Shown here: positions 23,724 through 37,041 of the stretch, piece by piece
How positions within the stretch are numbered: the stretch's first letter is position 1
Layout: every line of letters begins with the position of its first letter
The notes under the pieces: generated by a model
The model's input: the letters and a program-made list of their open reading frames with translations, nothing else
Told to the model about the DNA's origin: nothing
Databases searched by the model: none
From: Pseudisothecium myosuroides
Taxonomy: Eukaryota; Streptophyta; Bryopsida; Hypnales; Lembophyllaceae
NCBI GenBank assembly: GCA_951799445.1
Contig: OX637296.1
Span: 4,650,001-4,714,000, forward strand
Length of the DNA: 64,000 nt
Direction: 5' to 3'
Made by a program: the position numbers and the translations under genes

Positions 23724-24224
23724 TTATGGAATACATGAGCCACATCCACATATGATACGATATGGTCTCGAATTATCACTTGTACAAAATCCTTGAGGTA
23801 TTTCAAAACAAAAACTATCTTTATCAACTCCTTGGTCGTGAAATTTTCGACAAATTCCTAAGTGTTTATCAACGTCATTCTTGGATCGTAGAATTTTGCC
23901 ATACAATGATTTGTAATATATGTCGGCAAATCTTGATGACTTATTACCTCGAATGACAATGCTTTTGGAAAACCCTCTAGGAGGGAGAGGAAAAGCAGGC
24001 CGCAATGTTATAGGTTGTGTATTGAGAATATATTCTTCATCGTCAAAATCTGCAACATCAAGGCAAGTGATATGTTTTCCCCATTTTTTAGCCTTGTCAC
24101 ACACAAATACTTGTTTTTCCATCAAATTATATAACTCTTTTGATGGTACAATCCTCCATTTACCACAGTGATAGCATTGCATTGCATAAGTTTTCACAGT
24201 GATTACCCTGTACTGGTTATCCAT
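23724..24224 (-). CDS. Small CW zinc-finger plus methyl-CpG-binding-domain protein
   Basis: Single exon of 166 residues. The frame extends to a TTG at 24281, but the first ATG is at 24224 (MDNQYRVIT). Residues about 13-55 form a CW-type zinc finger: CYHCGKWRIVP gives C17, C20 and W23, followed by C42 and C54. Residues about 80-123 match an MBD: PPRGFSKSIVIRG, FADIYYKSLYGKILRS and a final DVDKHL helix. In plants, CW+MBD proteins (the group containing Arabidopsis MBD1, 2, 4 and 12) are nuclear chromatin proteins. CW fingers of other proteins read methylated H3K4. Whether this copy binds methyl-CpG is unknown, since many plant MBDs do not. The protein ends soon after the MBD. It lies tail-to-head 0.7 kb beyond the DENN gene on the same strand. 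Confidence 0.85.
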   Translation of the reverse strand: MDNQYRVITVKTYAMQCYHCGKWRIVPSKELYNLMEKQVFVCDKAKKWGKHITCLDVADFDDEEYILNTQPITLRPAFPLPPRGFSKSIVIRGNKSSRFADIYYKSLYGKILRSKNDVDKHLGICRKFHDQGVDKDSFCFEIPQGFCTSDNSRPYRIICGCGSCIP

Positions 24225-24891
24225 TTTAAGAATTTGAAGCAAACTCAAGAACCGAGTTGAAATTGTAAACTTGAATATCAAGTATACAGATGAAAAAATC
24301 TATTACATTTAAAGAGATTATTAAGAATGTTACACTCATGTCTCTATTTCTCTGTTATATATCTATATATCTAATATTCTCTTTATATCTAAAATATTCC
24401 CTTACATAAAGTAAAAGTCACATAAAGTAAAAGACGCACAAAGTAAAAAGTCACATTACGTAATTCAATTTAAGAATTCAGTTTGGATTCAGTACATTAC
24501 ACTTCAAATGCAGGTACAGTGGTTTTCAAATGAAAATTAGTAGAAACCCGGCCTTTCTGTTGCATAGCTGCTTGTTACAATCAGATTGCGTAAGCTTATG
24601 ATCGAAGGCAAGATATGAGACTTGTACGCCAAGGTACCAAAGTCTCAACCCAACTGCACTCATTCCATTCTATCTACAACAGCACGTCGTCCACAACGCC
24701 TTCAGATCTTTTCTCTAGAATGTCTCAGGACATTTCTCAGGGTGTGAGTATATGACGCGGCTGTCCATCCTCAAATTCTAAACTCTCCAGATTAATTAAT
24801 TCCTCACACCCTCTAAGCCGGTGCAGTTTGCCACTCAATTTGAGGCTCGCTAATTAAGTAAAGTTACATACGTAGGTCAAAAGGAAACAGC

Positions 24892-27800
24892 CTATGCCAT
24901 TCTGGGGTAGTAATTACCCGGTGTCAGGCGCGAGAATGATGAAACGCTTGTGTACAAAGTCTCAACTATTTTGGTAGCTTGAAAGTATGGCATCTGTGTA
25001 AACAGAAAATAATTGAGTATCTGCAAAATGCTGCAACCAGACCACAGAGCTTGTCAATGAAGGCATAGCAAGTTAGGAATAACAGAAGAGTTACAAAACT
25101 ACGTTTCAAAACACAAATATACCCACGAAAAAACTGCTAGCGGTCTCGTAAAACACTTATTTGCGGAATCCAATTCAAAATACCTTAATAAAAGCTTGCT
25201 CACGAGAAGAAAACGAATCAATGAAGCTATCCTTGAGCAGCAGTGACACCTGTCCACATCGAGAGATATGAAGTTTAAAAGAGAGCACAGACATGGGAAC
25301 CGAGTCTTTCACACACTACTCCCCAAACCCCAAAATGGTTTCAAAGCAGAGTATTTGAACAATAAATTCGAGAAAAAATTTGCTCAGTCGTGCCGTGGCT
25401 CAAGAGTAACAAAAGTTAAGCAGTACCGTACACAATATCCTTAACCAAATTGCGTGTAATGAGCAAGAACCTCATCACAAAGACTACTTACCTTATCATT
25501 GTTAGATTGCACATTGGTTATAGTGTGAGACCGCAGGTCTTTACACAGTGTTTCCGCACAGTAATGTCGTAATACTTGTAGGAAACCCTCCACTGCACTG
25601 GCCTGCAAACAACTATCCGACATGAGCACTCTACATTGAATTGCAAATACAAACCAGTCAAATTTTAGAGAGGGAAGTCACAGCAGGAAAAGGAACAGTT
25701 CAACAGACGAACATCAATAATCAATATGAACACACCTGCGCTTCACTGGTGTGATGAACTGGATGTCTTCTAGCTGATACATTCTCTGCTGCTAACTGTG
25801 AGTGGAATGGTTCCAGCTCAGACAGAAGTCTATTGTAATCAGGAAGTGCAGGAATTGAAGGCATTGTAATCTGCAAAAACCATGATTATAATTTAGAAAC
25901 ACTACAACCACTCAGAATTATCGTAGATAAGAAATTCCATTATGTCAACCAAAATAAGTTCACAGTAGTTCCAAGTGGTTACTGAGAGTTACCTTATCCT
26001 TCAACACATTAACCCGGACTAAATGCGACGCCTTAGTTTGAACTTCCGAGGTTTTGTGCTGTACACCAACCTGCACCAAGCAAAAACATATGTTCTCATA
26101 AGCTCTCTGAACATTTTCTTAAAGGCGAATCTGAGACTGTTGCACTCAGACCAGATCAGTCAAGCAGCTTTCATTTCCATGCTCACATTGTTCCTCTTTC
26201 ACTGTTACAATCGTTAAAAGAAAAAAGAAAAAAGAAAAACTGCAGAAGCGTCTTGAAATTATGCCATGTAATCAACACCCGGTTGATAAATTGTCTTCAC
26301 ATTAAGATACTGAAATACAAATATAAGGTAGTGTCCTCACAATGAAAGGCACCGGTGCCTCCAGAAAGTCCAACATCTGATTAGGAAGAATCTGATCAAA
26401 ACAACAACTCAATTAGATTATGTACAACAAGACTTCCAAATTTGCTAACAGTGAGAAAAAGGTTACAAAGTTTGCGCAAGTTCACATTGTCCTCCCTCAC
26501 CCCATGATAACCTCGTCAGTTACATAAGTGCTTTTAAGGTTAATAAAGCAACATTTTCTAACAAGAATAAGAAAAAAACTATCAGTGACGTCTCTGGAAG
26601 TTGACTTCTCAGTGACCATAATATGTCTCATGATTCCCTTTGATAGGTGTATAATTACCGAGAATTCTCAAAGCTACACGTCATATAACGCAGTCTACAT
26701 GCGCTACCAGTAGATGGTAAGTGAGATTCCAAATTACTCACAGGAAGAAGAAGACATTGCCATTGATATGGTCGAATCATAGGCTTCATTGCCAGAACCA
26801 CCGCTGACAAAAAACCCTGCCATGAAAGTGAACGCAAAGAAGTGCTGCATTAGCTTTACCTTTTACGGGTGTATACATTTTTTCTAAAGCACTTGCACGT
26901 GTAAAGAACTTTGCCAGAATGTGCTGCACAAAGGTTCCATTGCCACCGTACAGGTGCAATATAAGGTCACATACAGTTCCTATGCTACTACAACTGGACC
27001 AGTTACGAGAATCGGAAAGAGTTGATTGGTCCACACGAAAAAACAGACAGGTTAAGAGCAGTACTAACCAGATTAGGGCAAATGACCACCATCTGCTTCT
27101 CCAATAAAGTACACGCAAACATAGACAGCACCTGCCGCATAAACAACCAAATTAATAACTCAGGAATTCCCAAAAAATTTGCATTGCTAATGAATTCCAG
27201 ACGAAGATAAATAACGTTACGAAGGTGCATAGCGTCTCTTACATTCTGGAGGGAAAGTACTCTGCAAATTGTAGCCACTGACCATACAGCTATTGCTTCA
27301 CACTCTTCTGCAGACATTGCAGCTGCTCGAGCCTGAAGCCAACAAGATCGTCATTAACAACATTGCACTTCATTTGAGGCACAGATGTACCGTAAAGAAG
27401 ATCACACTCAAATATGCCGCTGAAGTAATGAAACGAAGCTGCAAAATTAACGAAATAAAGAATGTAAAATTTTTACATCATAATTGAAAGTCAAATGAGT
27501 GAAATTACGACCTCGGCAACCTCCACATTGGTTTTTAAAGACTCCGAGTCCACCACTCCATTCCCTAAGCTAGGAACCGCCTTGCTTCTAGTGAACGCTA
27601 TTGGTGTCACGTGTTCTAACGGCTGAAAATGCGTTGAATCCCCGGGTATAGGTATCCGAACACGATGATAAGCAACCACCACCCGTAGCGCATCATTATT
27701 ATTGGCCTAATTCACAAAACGCAGAAGGTACAATCAGAGCTTGCTCAATCCAAACAGCAAAAAGGTTCCAATAATCCCTGCATGTCATTGAGGAAAACGT

Positions 27801-30800
27801 TCCTCAGGATTCTGTTATTTGATTTCTTTAATCGAAAGAAGTACTGAAATCATTTGAATCACAATCACAGGCCTACCAGCAGTGATACGGTATTTGCGAA
27901 TTCACTTATCCATTAAGAATCAAACAAGTTTCACGTGTGACGCAAGAAGAGGTAAAATATTCACGAACCTCAGCCCAGCGAAGAACTGCTTCAGCCCCGT
28001 AATCATGTTCCTGCCCAGAAGGGGAGGTCTCATCGTCACATTCATCATCAGAGTCGTTGCTCCGAAGTGAGTCAACATTGAAACCCCCGCTGATAGAAAG
28101 ACAAACGAAAAATTTAATTAGTCTTATCTTTCTTGTTTCTTGTGAAGAAATATATAATCATGAAGTTATCAGATTCCCGGCAAAAAGAAATGCAAAATAA
28201 TCCAGCACACATTTTTTAATATATTCCAAAAGCTTGTGTCCACTCAGATATGCCAAAAGTTAGAATAGAAGCTCCGGCGCTAATCCAGCTTTTTTGTTCT
28301 TTGCTGATGAACTTTCAGAGACCATAGCATGCAAGTACCTAAACAGAGATTCGGAGCTGTCAACACGCTCATGCCCTCTGCTGCTAGGCTGGAGTTGTCC
28401 AGTGCCCAAACTTGAGCTGGACCCCATATCCTCTGCTCTTTCGATTCTTCCATTTGAAGGCGGAGTTTTCAAATCGCCATTTGAGAGCTTTGCTGTTTCT
28501 TCTATGATCTCTTCCGGATGGACCTATAAGGCGGAAAATTGCATTATTTTCCGCCAGGATTCCAAAACTCGAAAGAAAATCCTCCCGTGGATAGACCAAT
28601 TCGACTGAATACAAAAACAACAAAATAGGAAAATACCTCCATGCCTCCTCTGGATCCATTTTCCAAATCTGAGCCAGGGTCTGGCGCTCCATTATCAGCA
28701 TCAGATACATGCCGACCCTCTTGAGATTCTGTTTGTGGAGAGAATGGTTGTGGTGAAAAACATTCTGATGCTGTGTCCGGAGACATATAGCCTGAACCTC
28801 TGGAAGCAAATGAATTCATCTCACTCTCAGATATCAGCCCAGCCGCAGCAGCCGTTGCTCCCAGAACACTGTGTACAGGAATAGCGCTCTCCATCCATCC
28901 ATCGGGGTCATCAGGAGAAGGAATATCTTGCCGAGCGTGATATTTACTGCCGACTTTTACCGTGGCTGGCATTTGTTCTACAAGACTCATCTCCTTAACG
29001 CACTCAGTGATGCGATCCAATCGCTCCTGTGCAATTATGCTGTTGACCGATGAAAGACCAAAAATATATACATAGATTAGTTTCATGTCAAGCTAATATG
29101 TTACATTTGGTAAGACTCCTCCATAATTTGTCTGCCAATAAACTGACACCCACAAAAGCAAAAAATCCAAGGATTTCGATGCATTTCTTCTATTTTTCCT
29201 TGAGCAAGCAGACCCTCGCACAACCTAATTAAAATGCCCCCAAGGCAAGAACAACTCACCTGTTCAAAACTTCAAAATGAAGATCAAAGTAAGGCAGTCT
29301 TGTGAGAAAACAGTAACAACGAGGGGCAGATATTAAGAAGCGCCCACGAGGGGTTCGCCGTGGGGATAATTCTGTGCTCATAGAGAAGAAGGCTGGGGCC
29401 CTTTGAACCATTTCAGGTACAAATACACAAACTCCATAGAGAGTTGCATTGTCTGCGACCTGGGAGACGTAAGAGAATCAAAATCAGACACAAGAAACAA
29501 GACTCTCAGATTTGATTATAAGATCACAAGAAACATTCAGATTTGATTATAACCGATATTTGAGACGAGACTGAGGCAAAGCAATTATAACCAACATTAC
29601 AAACTCAGCAAAATAAGTACTAATTTCAGAGTGAGAAGGACGACGAAAGAGCATCACGAACCCTGAGAACGAAAACGAATGAATGATCATCTCGATTCTG
29701 ATGGCTCTGAAACAGTAACAGAACACCATCTGAGAATTAGATAACTACAATCTCAGTTGAAAAACTACATGTCAAGTGGCCAGCATGACTATCAAGAACG
29801 GGAATCTCCTGGATGATCCTAAAACTAACATTTGTCAAGATCAGCTCAAGGACAAGATAGGGACCACAGTGTAGGCACTTGAAAACTTTGGACCCACTTC
29901 CATTGGAGACCCTGCGTTCTCTAAGAAGTATGACTTCAATTTATCAGCAACTTCTTTGCTATGAAATTAAGAATTACCTGCCCATACATAATTTCATTCA
30001 GTTCGCTCATGGATGGAGTACGCTCCATAACTCGAGCCTGCATTTAATCAAAATTATCAGGTAATTAATCGAGCTTCTTGGTCTAGTAATCTTCAACCCT
30101 CTGCCTAATTGTCAAATACCAGCAGTCAAAAAATTCAACATATTAGTAAAGCAATATATGTCACTATCCACCATCTAAATTTCGCGTCTACTATAAGTCT
30201 ACTCCGATCACACAAGCCAAAGGAAAGATAAGGGCCATAAGTTTTTAAAAGCAGCAAGGCACGCACCTCAACTCCTGATGGAAAGCAAAAGTGAGGCAGC
30301 TCACTGCTTTTCATAGGAAGCCTTTTGCTGAGCGGATACTTGAACAAGACCTGAAAGAAATGCACCACAGCTACATGAGTACACCACAAAGATTGCGGTT
30401 GGCTTCTCACCTCCATTGCCAACTAGGTGAAAGTTAAAATGCCGGCAACCAATTAAAATTTAAAATGGATAATTCTTCTCCGCCCTAAACTTAAGACCTC
30501 CCAATTGCAGGAAGACATGACAAATATGCTTGCAGCAGGTCATAGTTGCTACAACCTCAGGTTCAAGTGTAGTGGCTTTGTGGTTGACAGAGTCTGAGCC
30601 TGCTTTTTCAGCATCCCGTTGCCGTGACTTTCTCTTAGCATACGCAACCTCTACAGCTCGAACATCAGAATGAGGTCTAAGGCCCACCACTACAAAATGT
30701 TCAAAAAAAGAGGTAGGTTCCTTCAGGGGGTGCTTTCTTTCCTGCAGGTGATAAAGAAACACCCAGATGTCGGTAAATATTACGCATTTCCATATATTTC

Positions 30801-31465
30801 TAAAATTTAAAACAGCAAATAAGAGTACTAAAGAATACAAAAGAACATTAAAAGACTAGCACAGCTGGTAAAGATTCACCAATAAAGAATATTTTAATTA
30901 TTCCCACTAATTAAATCTAACAGACTTGCACAGGACACAACGTTAGTTTCCAATAAAGTGTTGTGACGTATTCCCATTACCTAATAACTGCTGGTAGACC
31001 ACATAAAAAGAGCAATTCTAAACTGCGTTTCCTGTATAAGGCACTTGAACAATCTCTAAGCATACTGCACTGTTCTAAAATCCGATTTTCGAGTGTGAAA
31101 AATAAAACAAACATTTCAAAGAGCTTTGTCTAAATTATCAAAGGGCATTCATGACTCACCAAAGCTTTCATCTGTGACTCAACCCATAATCGCTTTTGAC
31201 GGGTGAGCAACTCCGGATTGAACAGATTCCTCTGTGTTCTATCTTTGTGATTATTGGGCCATTTCAGAGCTTTCTGAAAACTCTTCTTCAATTTCAGAAA
31301 GCTGGTGGAGCTGTGTTGATTCTTGGCAGAAACGACTATAGAAGGAGCGGGTCGCACAGCAGCTGCCGCCTCGACGGCAAGTCTTGCCTCCTCTTCTGTT
31401 GTTTGAGAGAACAGCACAGCGAGTGTTTTCTGAGGACCAACCGCATTGTTCTGTTCCTCCGCCAT
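24892..31465 (-). CDS. DENN (AEX-3) domain-containing protein, 18 coding exons
   Basis: All junctions are GT-AG and in phase. Coding exons from the start: 31160-31465, 30556-30741, 30267-30350, 29978-30037, 29260-29459, 28637-29039, 28339-28523, 27969-28089, 27512-27706, 27243-27332, 27069-27131, 26742-26816, 26341-26391, 25993-26070, 25736-25870, 25492-25602, 25184-25249, 24892-25020. Together they give 845 residues. The uDENN part has FFEHFVVVGL (about 114), VLFKYPLSKRLP (165) and FCFPSGVE (185). The core has APRCYCFLTRLPYFDL, LSMFACTLLEKQMVVICPNL (612-631), PMIRPYQWQCLLLP (643-656) and LDFLEAPVPFI (663-673). The dDENN part has LRSHTITNVQSNNDKVSLLL. The family acts as Rab GEFs in membrane traffic. 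An acidic, Ser-rich insert lies at about 300-510. The C-terminus is the most diverged part. Confidence 0.93.
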
Positions 31466-33850
31466 CACTCCTTCCCTAGAGTGCAAGGTAAATACTAAAT
31501 TCGGGTATATGCCTTCGAAGCATATCTGATTGTTTCCCGCTAATTCATGTAACCAAGATATTCACAGCAAGTCCACAAGGTCACTGCAGTAACCTACTCC
31601 GAGGTGTTTCCTTGTTTCGGTGATAAATGCACAAGCTGTCAAATTCTGTAAAATCCAAAATACATGTTGACAAGTTGCTCCACCAAACGATTTCTTAACA
31701 CTAGGCTAGAAGCACCCTTCAAAGAGGAGATATCAAGTCCTCAAACAAAAGAAAGTAGGTCCGGTAGCATTTGCAAGGGAATGACCAATGCAGCTCTTGT
31801 TTTTAACTCCAGCAAGCCTGCAAACAAAGAAATATGCAGTCAGAATGTAGGATTCTCTGTCCGCACTTGAGGATACTGCACAATTCTAGAACCTGGAGTC
31901 CAAAAGTTTTACATACAGTCGTCAATGCGCCAACATGCTCACGGGAAACATACCCCGTTATAATCCGAGCCGTAATACTCTATAATCCAGTCATAGCTGC
32001 GTATCGTCGAATAGACTTTGCCGCTGTACAACTTGGATTAAAAGGATGGGGTTCGCTGCTTTAGGACTGGTTTAAAGAGTCGCCAGTTACTGCCAGCTTG
32101 TCAAAAAGCTATAAAGGTGACTCTGCATATTGCTCTGCTCACCAATCGAATCTGTATAAAGACCTCAGCAGTGGTTCCCTGGAAAAAACAAAACAACAAA
32201 ACTGTTGTAAGTACATTGACCCAGTATGAGCTGACTTAAATGCATTCAGGTAAACCAATAAGTCGGCCAATTTGTTCAACTAGAATATTAACTGCGAAAT
32301 GTGTTGCAAGTGTCTCAATCACCAGCACATCCTTCAAAAGGATACACAATTCATCTCTTTTACAATGCAAAGTTGATCAACAGATTTATGCATCGTGGAC
32401 AGCTCGAAGGTTTGCATTTCCTTTCATCCAACAAGTGGAATACATCTCGTAGGGCTTTCGTGCACCAATCTGAAAAACTCAAATTGAGCAAAGCCGGAAT
32501 GGTCTGCTTCAAGAGGACCTCATCTGCCACGAGTCAACTCTGACAGTACGGCACCTATATCACTAACCTCGATCCAATCCGTCTACGCAAACATACGGCT
32601 GTAAAAGCGCTGATATTAACATTCAAAATTTCAACTTAAGCACTAATCCTAACACCTTCAAACTCACACCAATCGTCAGTAGAAAAGAGAGGATTCCCTT
32701 TAAAATTGAACGCAGCGCCCTAACCACTCCAAGATTGCAAATAACACTCCCCCTCATACACACACGAAAAAAAAGCCTCAAGCAAGCTCCAAGTAGTCGC
32801 ACAGCTTGTTGCAACACCCGTACTACCAAGATAAGCTCTCACCACACTCTCTGAACACTCACAGACAGTTTGCTTGCACTGCCGTCCGAACGAAAAACTC
32901 AAAACACTTTCACAAAGTCCGAAACCAATTGATTTTTCACCACAAAGAAACGGTCAAAACGCCGAAATTCAAAAAGAAAAAACGACCTCGTCGCAGCGTA
33001 CCATTCCTGCTCTGACAGAGTCAATCCCTTAGCTACCAAACGCAAACAAAAAGCTCTCAAAGCCGAGCGAGAGCAGGTAGCGTATGATAAGCTAAAACGT
33101 CCTAACGCAACCTCTCAGTAATAAGCACCGTCCTCACGACGCAACGGAGATCCAACTCAGGATCCATTAGCAGCTAAACGGGATCCATTAACTTAACCTC
33201 ACCATTCTACACCGAATAAAAATAAAATAAAATAAATCATCAACAATAACCTCAAATGGCAACTAATGAAACAAACAACTCTCCGACGACGGATTCCATT
33301 CCACCGCTTATGTCATGTTCAGAAGCACTAAACTAAAAAAAACCTATCGAGAAAACCGAAACACGGAAGCGGAAAACCAAAAACCTCACGACGATCAGCC
33401 AGTCCGGAATTTTGTCGGAACCTCAACCACCGACCACACGAGTGTCTGAACCTCGCAACTCACACATGCGCTAGCGAACGAGAGCGTGCAATTCGACAAT
33501 AAGCTCCGTCGGAATGGTTTTCATTCCCTTGCTTCTCGATCGGCTACGACCACGCCAGCGCCGCTTCAGTCCATCAGGAATTGAACAGCAATGCATGAAC
33601 AGTAATAGTAAAAGTTTGGCGAAAGCTTGGTGAAGCTTCCGTCCGTCGCGCGATGATCTTCAGGAAGCTTTCGCCTGTGCGAGACGGCCACCTCGTCGCG
33701 GCTCCTTCGGCTTCGGCTCCGGCGCCATAGCCAACACACATGTGCCTGCTGCAAAGCTCCGGCTCTGGCGCAGGGCGGGGCACACTGCCTGACCTCTGTC
33801 GCGGCTTGTCTTGGGCTGCTAACCCTAATCTAAAATCTACTGAAAGGGTA
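31466..33850 (-). promoter_or_regulatory. Spliced 5' leader and promoter region of the DENN gene
   Basis: Ten bases upstream of the ATG the minus strand reads TTGCACTCTAG, a splice acceptor (exon boundary at 31475), so the leader is spliced. No coding frame is convincing between 31.5 and 33.4 kb. 33.4-33.85 kb is GC- and CpG-richer than its surroundings and is the best candidate for the first exon and promoter. The overlapping frames at 33566-33783 reflect that composition and are not called. Confidence 0.4.
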
Positions 33851-35660
33851 CATTCTTCATGGATTAGTAGAGAGTTACCGTATCGGGTATGTGGGGGGAG
33901 AGTAGATTATAAGGGGGAAGTAACATTTTAGATTGGCTGATTTGAGATCTTTTGGGAATGTACATTCTTGGAGTTCGTGTCTTCACCTGGAGGAGATTTG
34001 GGGACCGTGGGGGTTGCTTAGCCCATTCCGCCGATGTGGCGGGATTCGGTCCTAGTTGGCACTTTCTTGTCACGACTCTGCTTTTTCGGGGCTTGGAAAC
34101 TGGCTTTGAACGGACGGACGGACGGACGTTGACTGGACGGACGTTGAGTGGACGGACGTTTAGGGGACGGACGACTGGAATTTGAACGGTGAGGACCATT
34201 CTCTATACTTTAATTTTAAACATTACTTTAAAAAAAAAATTGATTTCCCTTTTTCTTTGTCTTCCATTTTCGCAAAAAAATTCATTCTTTTTTTTTATTT
34301 TACACAATTTGTACTTGGGTCGGATTGAACCCAAAATTCAATTTCTGCATCAATCCTATTCCAAATGGTTAGAATACATCCAGACTGAGTGTGTGTTTTT
34401 TTCATTTTGGAGAAGGAGCCAATTGCCTTTCTTCAATGTTCATGTGATACTTGGGTGATACTTGATGATATTTACATGAAAACTAGATGAGACCTATGTA
34501 ACATTTGCCGACTAGTCTTAAAATACAACAATAATCTGGCTATTTTGACCCCCAAAATGAAAATTTCCTTTACAAAAAATAGCCAACGTCTTTTCACTGT
34601 AGCCAATTGGCAAAAAAACCATGCATAAAAAAAGCTTGGGCCAGGGCATCAACAAGATAATGTGCACCAAGACTTGACTAAAGTTTGACCCAATTGTACG
34701 GTACAAACGTACAAACAAGTAGCCATTCAACCGAACCACCCAGACCAGACTCTGGCTTTGTCCAATTCGTTCAACTTTTTATTTATTTCCATTCGTGCAA
34801 CTGGTTCCCCCAGTTTTGGGGTCAGTGTTTTCTTTTTGTGCGGTGGTGTGAGTGGGGGGCCCTGACTGAAACCTAGCCCACAACGAGGTGATTTTCATGA
34901 TTTAAAAATTATAAAGAGTTTGGTGAGACATGCCATCCTTGGGGCTCACTTTCAGTTACCATGAAACACTGTAGTACTCGTGTATAGATTTAAATGGGAT
35001 TCTTTGGTTTTTTGTCGTCCTTTCCACAGGAATGCGGAAACGGGTGATGTAAAATTGACCATGCTCTGATGGATACTTTTTGTTGTGTGTTGTAGAACCA
35101 AAAAATTGATAGGTTTTCCATGTGTTTCGAAAATAAAATAAAATAAAATAAAATTGATGGATTTTTTTTTCCTTTTAGGACCCATTATAGAATAGTAGTC
35201 CATCCATTCAAAGGCAAGGAAGCATGGGTTTGTCATCTTGAGGAAGTCAAAGATGTCCACGTGAGAGACGCATCTCAAAACACTCCCATGGGTGCAGTCT
35301 AACTTATCTGGTTTGGGAAACTCAATTTGCTTCAATGCACTGCGAAGCTACTGAGACATTCTTGGTAAGGTGGGCACCTCCAAAAATGCCATTTTTTTGT
35401 TACTGTGCTGCTAGTTACTATTATTAGATTGGTCAAATTTTCATTGATTCTATTGTTGGCAAGTGAAAGGAGGTTCTGATGAATCCAAAAACGCAGCATT
35501 TGGATGCCGTATGCAAAAGTTATTAAGGGTCAAAGTTTACTTTTAGTAGAGGTTTTTAAATCATTTCTTCCACATACATATAGAGAGAGAGAGATTTGGA
35601 AGAGGTACCGATGAAGTGATGATGGCGGTTTTGGGTCAGTGACTCATTTGGAGGGGCCCA
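33850..35660. other. Intergenic; contains a small GGACGGACG array
   Basis: At 34111-34172 GGACGGACG recurs with GTTGA-type spacers (about four irregular units), preceded by a GC-richer stretch at 33990-34060. The remainder is AT-rich with no supported frame. Confidence 0.5.
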
Positions 35661-35666
35661 CTTTAA

Positions 35667-36075
35667 ATGGTAAGGTAGGAGGCTCAGAAACCACTCATCT
35701 AAAGGCTAGTTTGCCTTTTTCATGTATTTCTTTGGGTGGAAATATTTTAAGCTCATTTTTCAGACAAAGAGAAATAGATGAAGAATCTAACACAAGTAGT
35801 TTCATATTTTTTGAAGCATTATTGAATTACTTATGAAGTTTCAAATGAGTTGTGTCATAGGCACCTATTTATGAACCTAGGTCTTTAATAAACCGTTCAC
35901 TTGCAACTTCTAAAGAAAGATGGGGAAAGCAAAAATAATGATCGGTTGTTGCAATTAATAATGTTTTTTTCCATGATTCATTCAATGAATATAGAGGCTA
36001 ATTTAAGAACCACCTCATGTCCATTTTAGAGCTATTTATAGGGGAGGTTTCTTAATGCATGTGCGATTTTAGAGC
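35667..36075 (+). repeat. Dispersed repeat family R, copy 2 (uninterrupted)
   Basis: It aligns with 811-1160 and with the reverse complement of 44040-44425. It contains a single TTAA at 36052-36055, followed by TGCATGTGCGA...CCTTCTACCTTA. In the 43-44 kb copy the matching point carries TTAA element C. This copy therefore shows the state before insertion. Confidence 0.65.
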
Positions 36076-37041
36076 CTTCTACCTTAAACTTATAGATTAA
36101 CCTTGAAACAACATTGAGAAAACACAATGTCTGATGAATGACATCCTCTACTACAATGGAAATAGAGAACACATCTATTAGCTCAAAAATTAAATCATAT
36201 TTGAATGAGCACCTATTACTAAAGTAACAACCTTTTAAAGTTAGGATAAATGTATCTAAATTGTGACCCTATCTAAAACCTACCTCTACTAAGTCTTGCC
36301 TTAAATAAAGTGATTGTATTCAAGTGGGTGTAGAGCCATTTTTGATTGTAGCTATTGTCAACACTTTGAAAATTTATAGTTTCTTGTATGGTGTCAAAAG
36401 AGTGTATAAAAAGGATTAAGGATCAAAGACCAAGAATATTCTTTTGACTTCTAAAAAGATTCAATGAAAAAATTAGGCAATTTAATAATAGGAATAATAC
36501 TCAATTGCTTATTTTGATGCAATTAGATATAGTTATCTTACTCGATATGGTGACTTTTATCATTGTTGTGACCCCAAGTGAATGGCAATGATATTTTATA
36601 TCCTTGAAGATGATATGAAATATCAAAATATAGGAATTGTGGATGTTCCATGAAAATAAAACATATGTTAATGACTATATTGTAATATAAATTTTTAATA
36701 TTGAAATTTGGAAAAAAAACATTAGGAATTTAGGGTAAAAATCTTACAAAAATTAAACATTTTTATATGTTGTAAATGCACTCATAATGAATTAGCGACT
36801 TGTTTTGTATCTCTATAATTGTCATTACAAATATAACTAAGCACAAATCTAGAAATTTCTAGAGATCTTGGTATAATATCTATGGATATTAATAGAAACA
36901 TTATACATGCATTTTAAATTTGAACGCATACTTTGAAACTATTTTTTTGATTTTATTCAATGCAAGGATTTGCAAACATTCCGAATATTTGTCTTTATTG
37001 AAAAATTTATATAAAGGTGGAGTTGACATATAATCTTCAAT
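36076..37041. other. Intergenic, no gene seen
   Basis: AT-rich; no supported frame. The last three bases (AAT) are the left target duplication of the CACTA-type element. Confidence 0.45.

Noticed and set aside
28260..28338. Read-through of DENN exon 7 to 28260
   Set aside because: A GT donor after TTTAG at 28339 keeps phase with the next exon, whereas read-through hits a stop.
31466..31486. Extension of the DENN frame upstream to 31486
   Set aside because: That start is a TTG, and a splice acceptor (CTCTAG) lies between it and the ATG at 31465.
33566..33783. Arg/Ala-rich minus frames in the GC-rich segment
   Set aside because: Two overlapping frames with composition-driven translations; better explained as promoter or leader.
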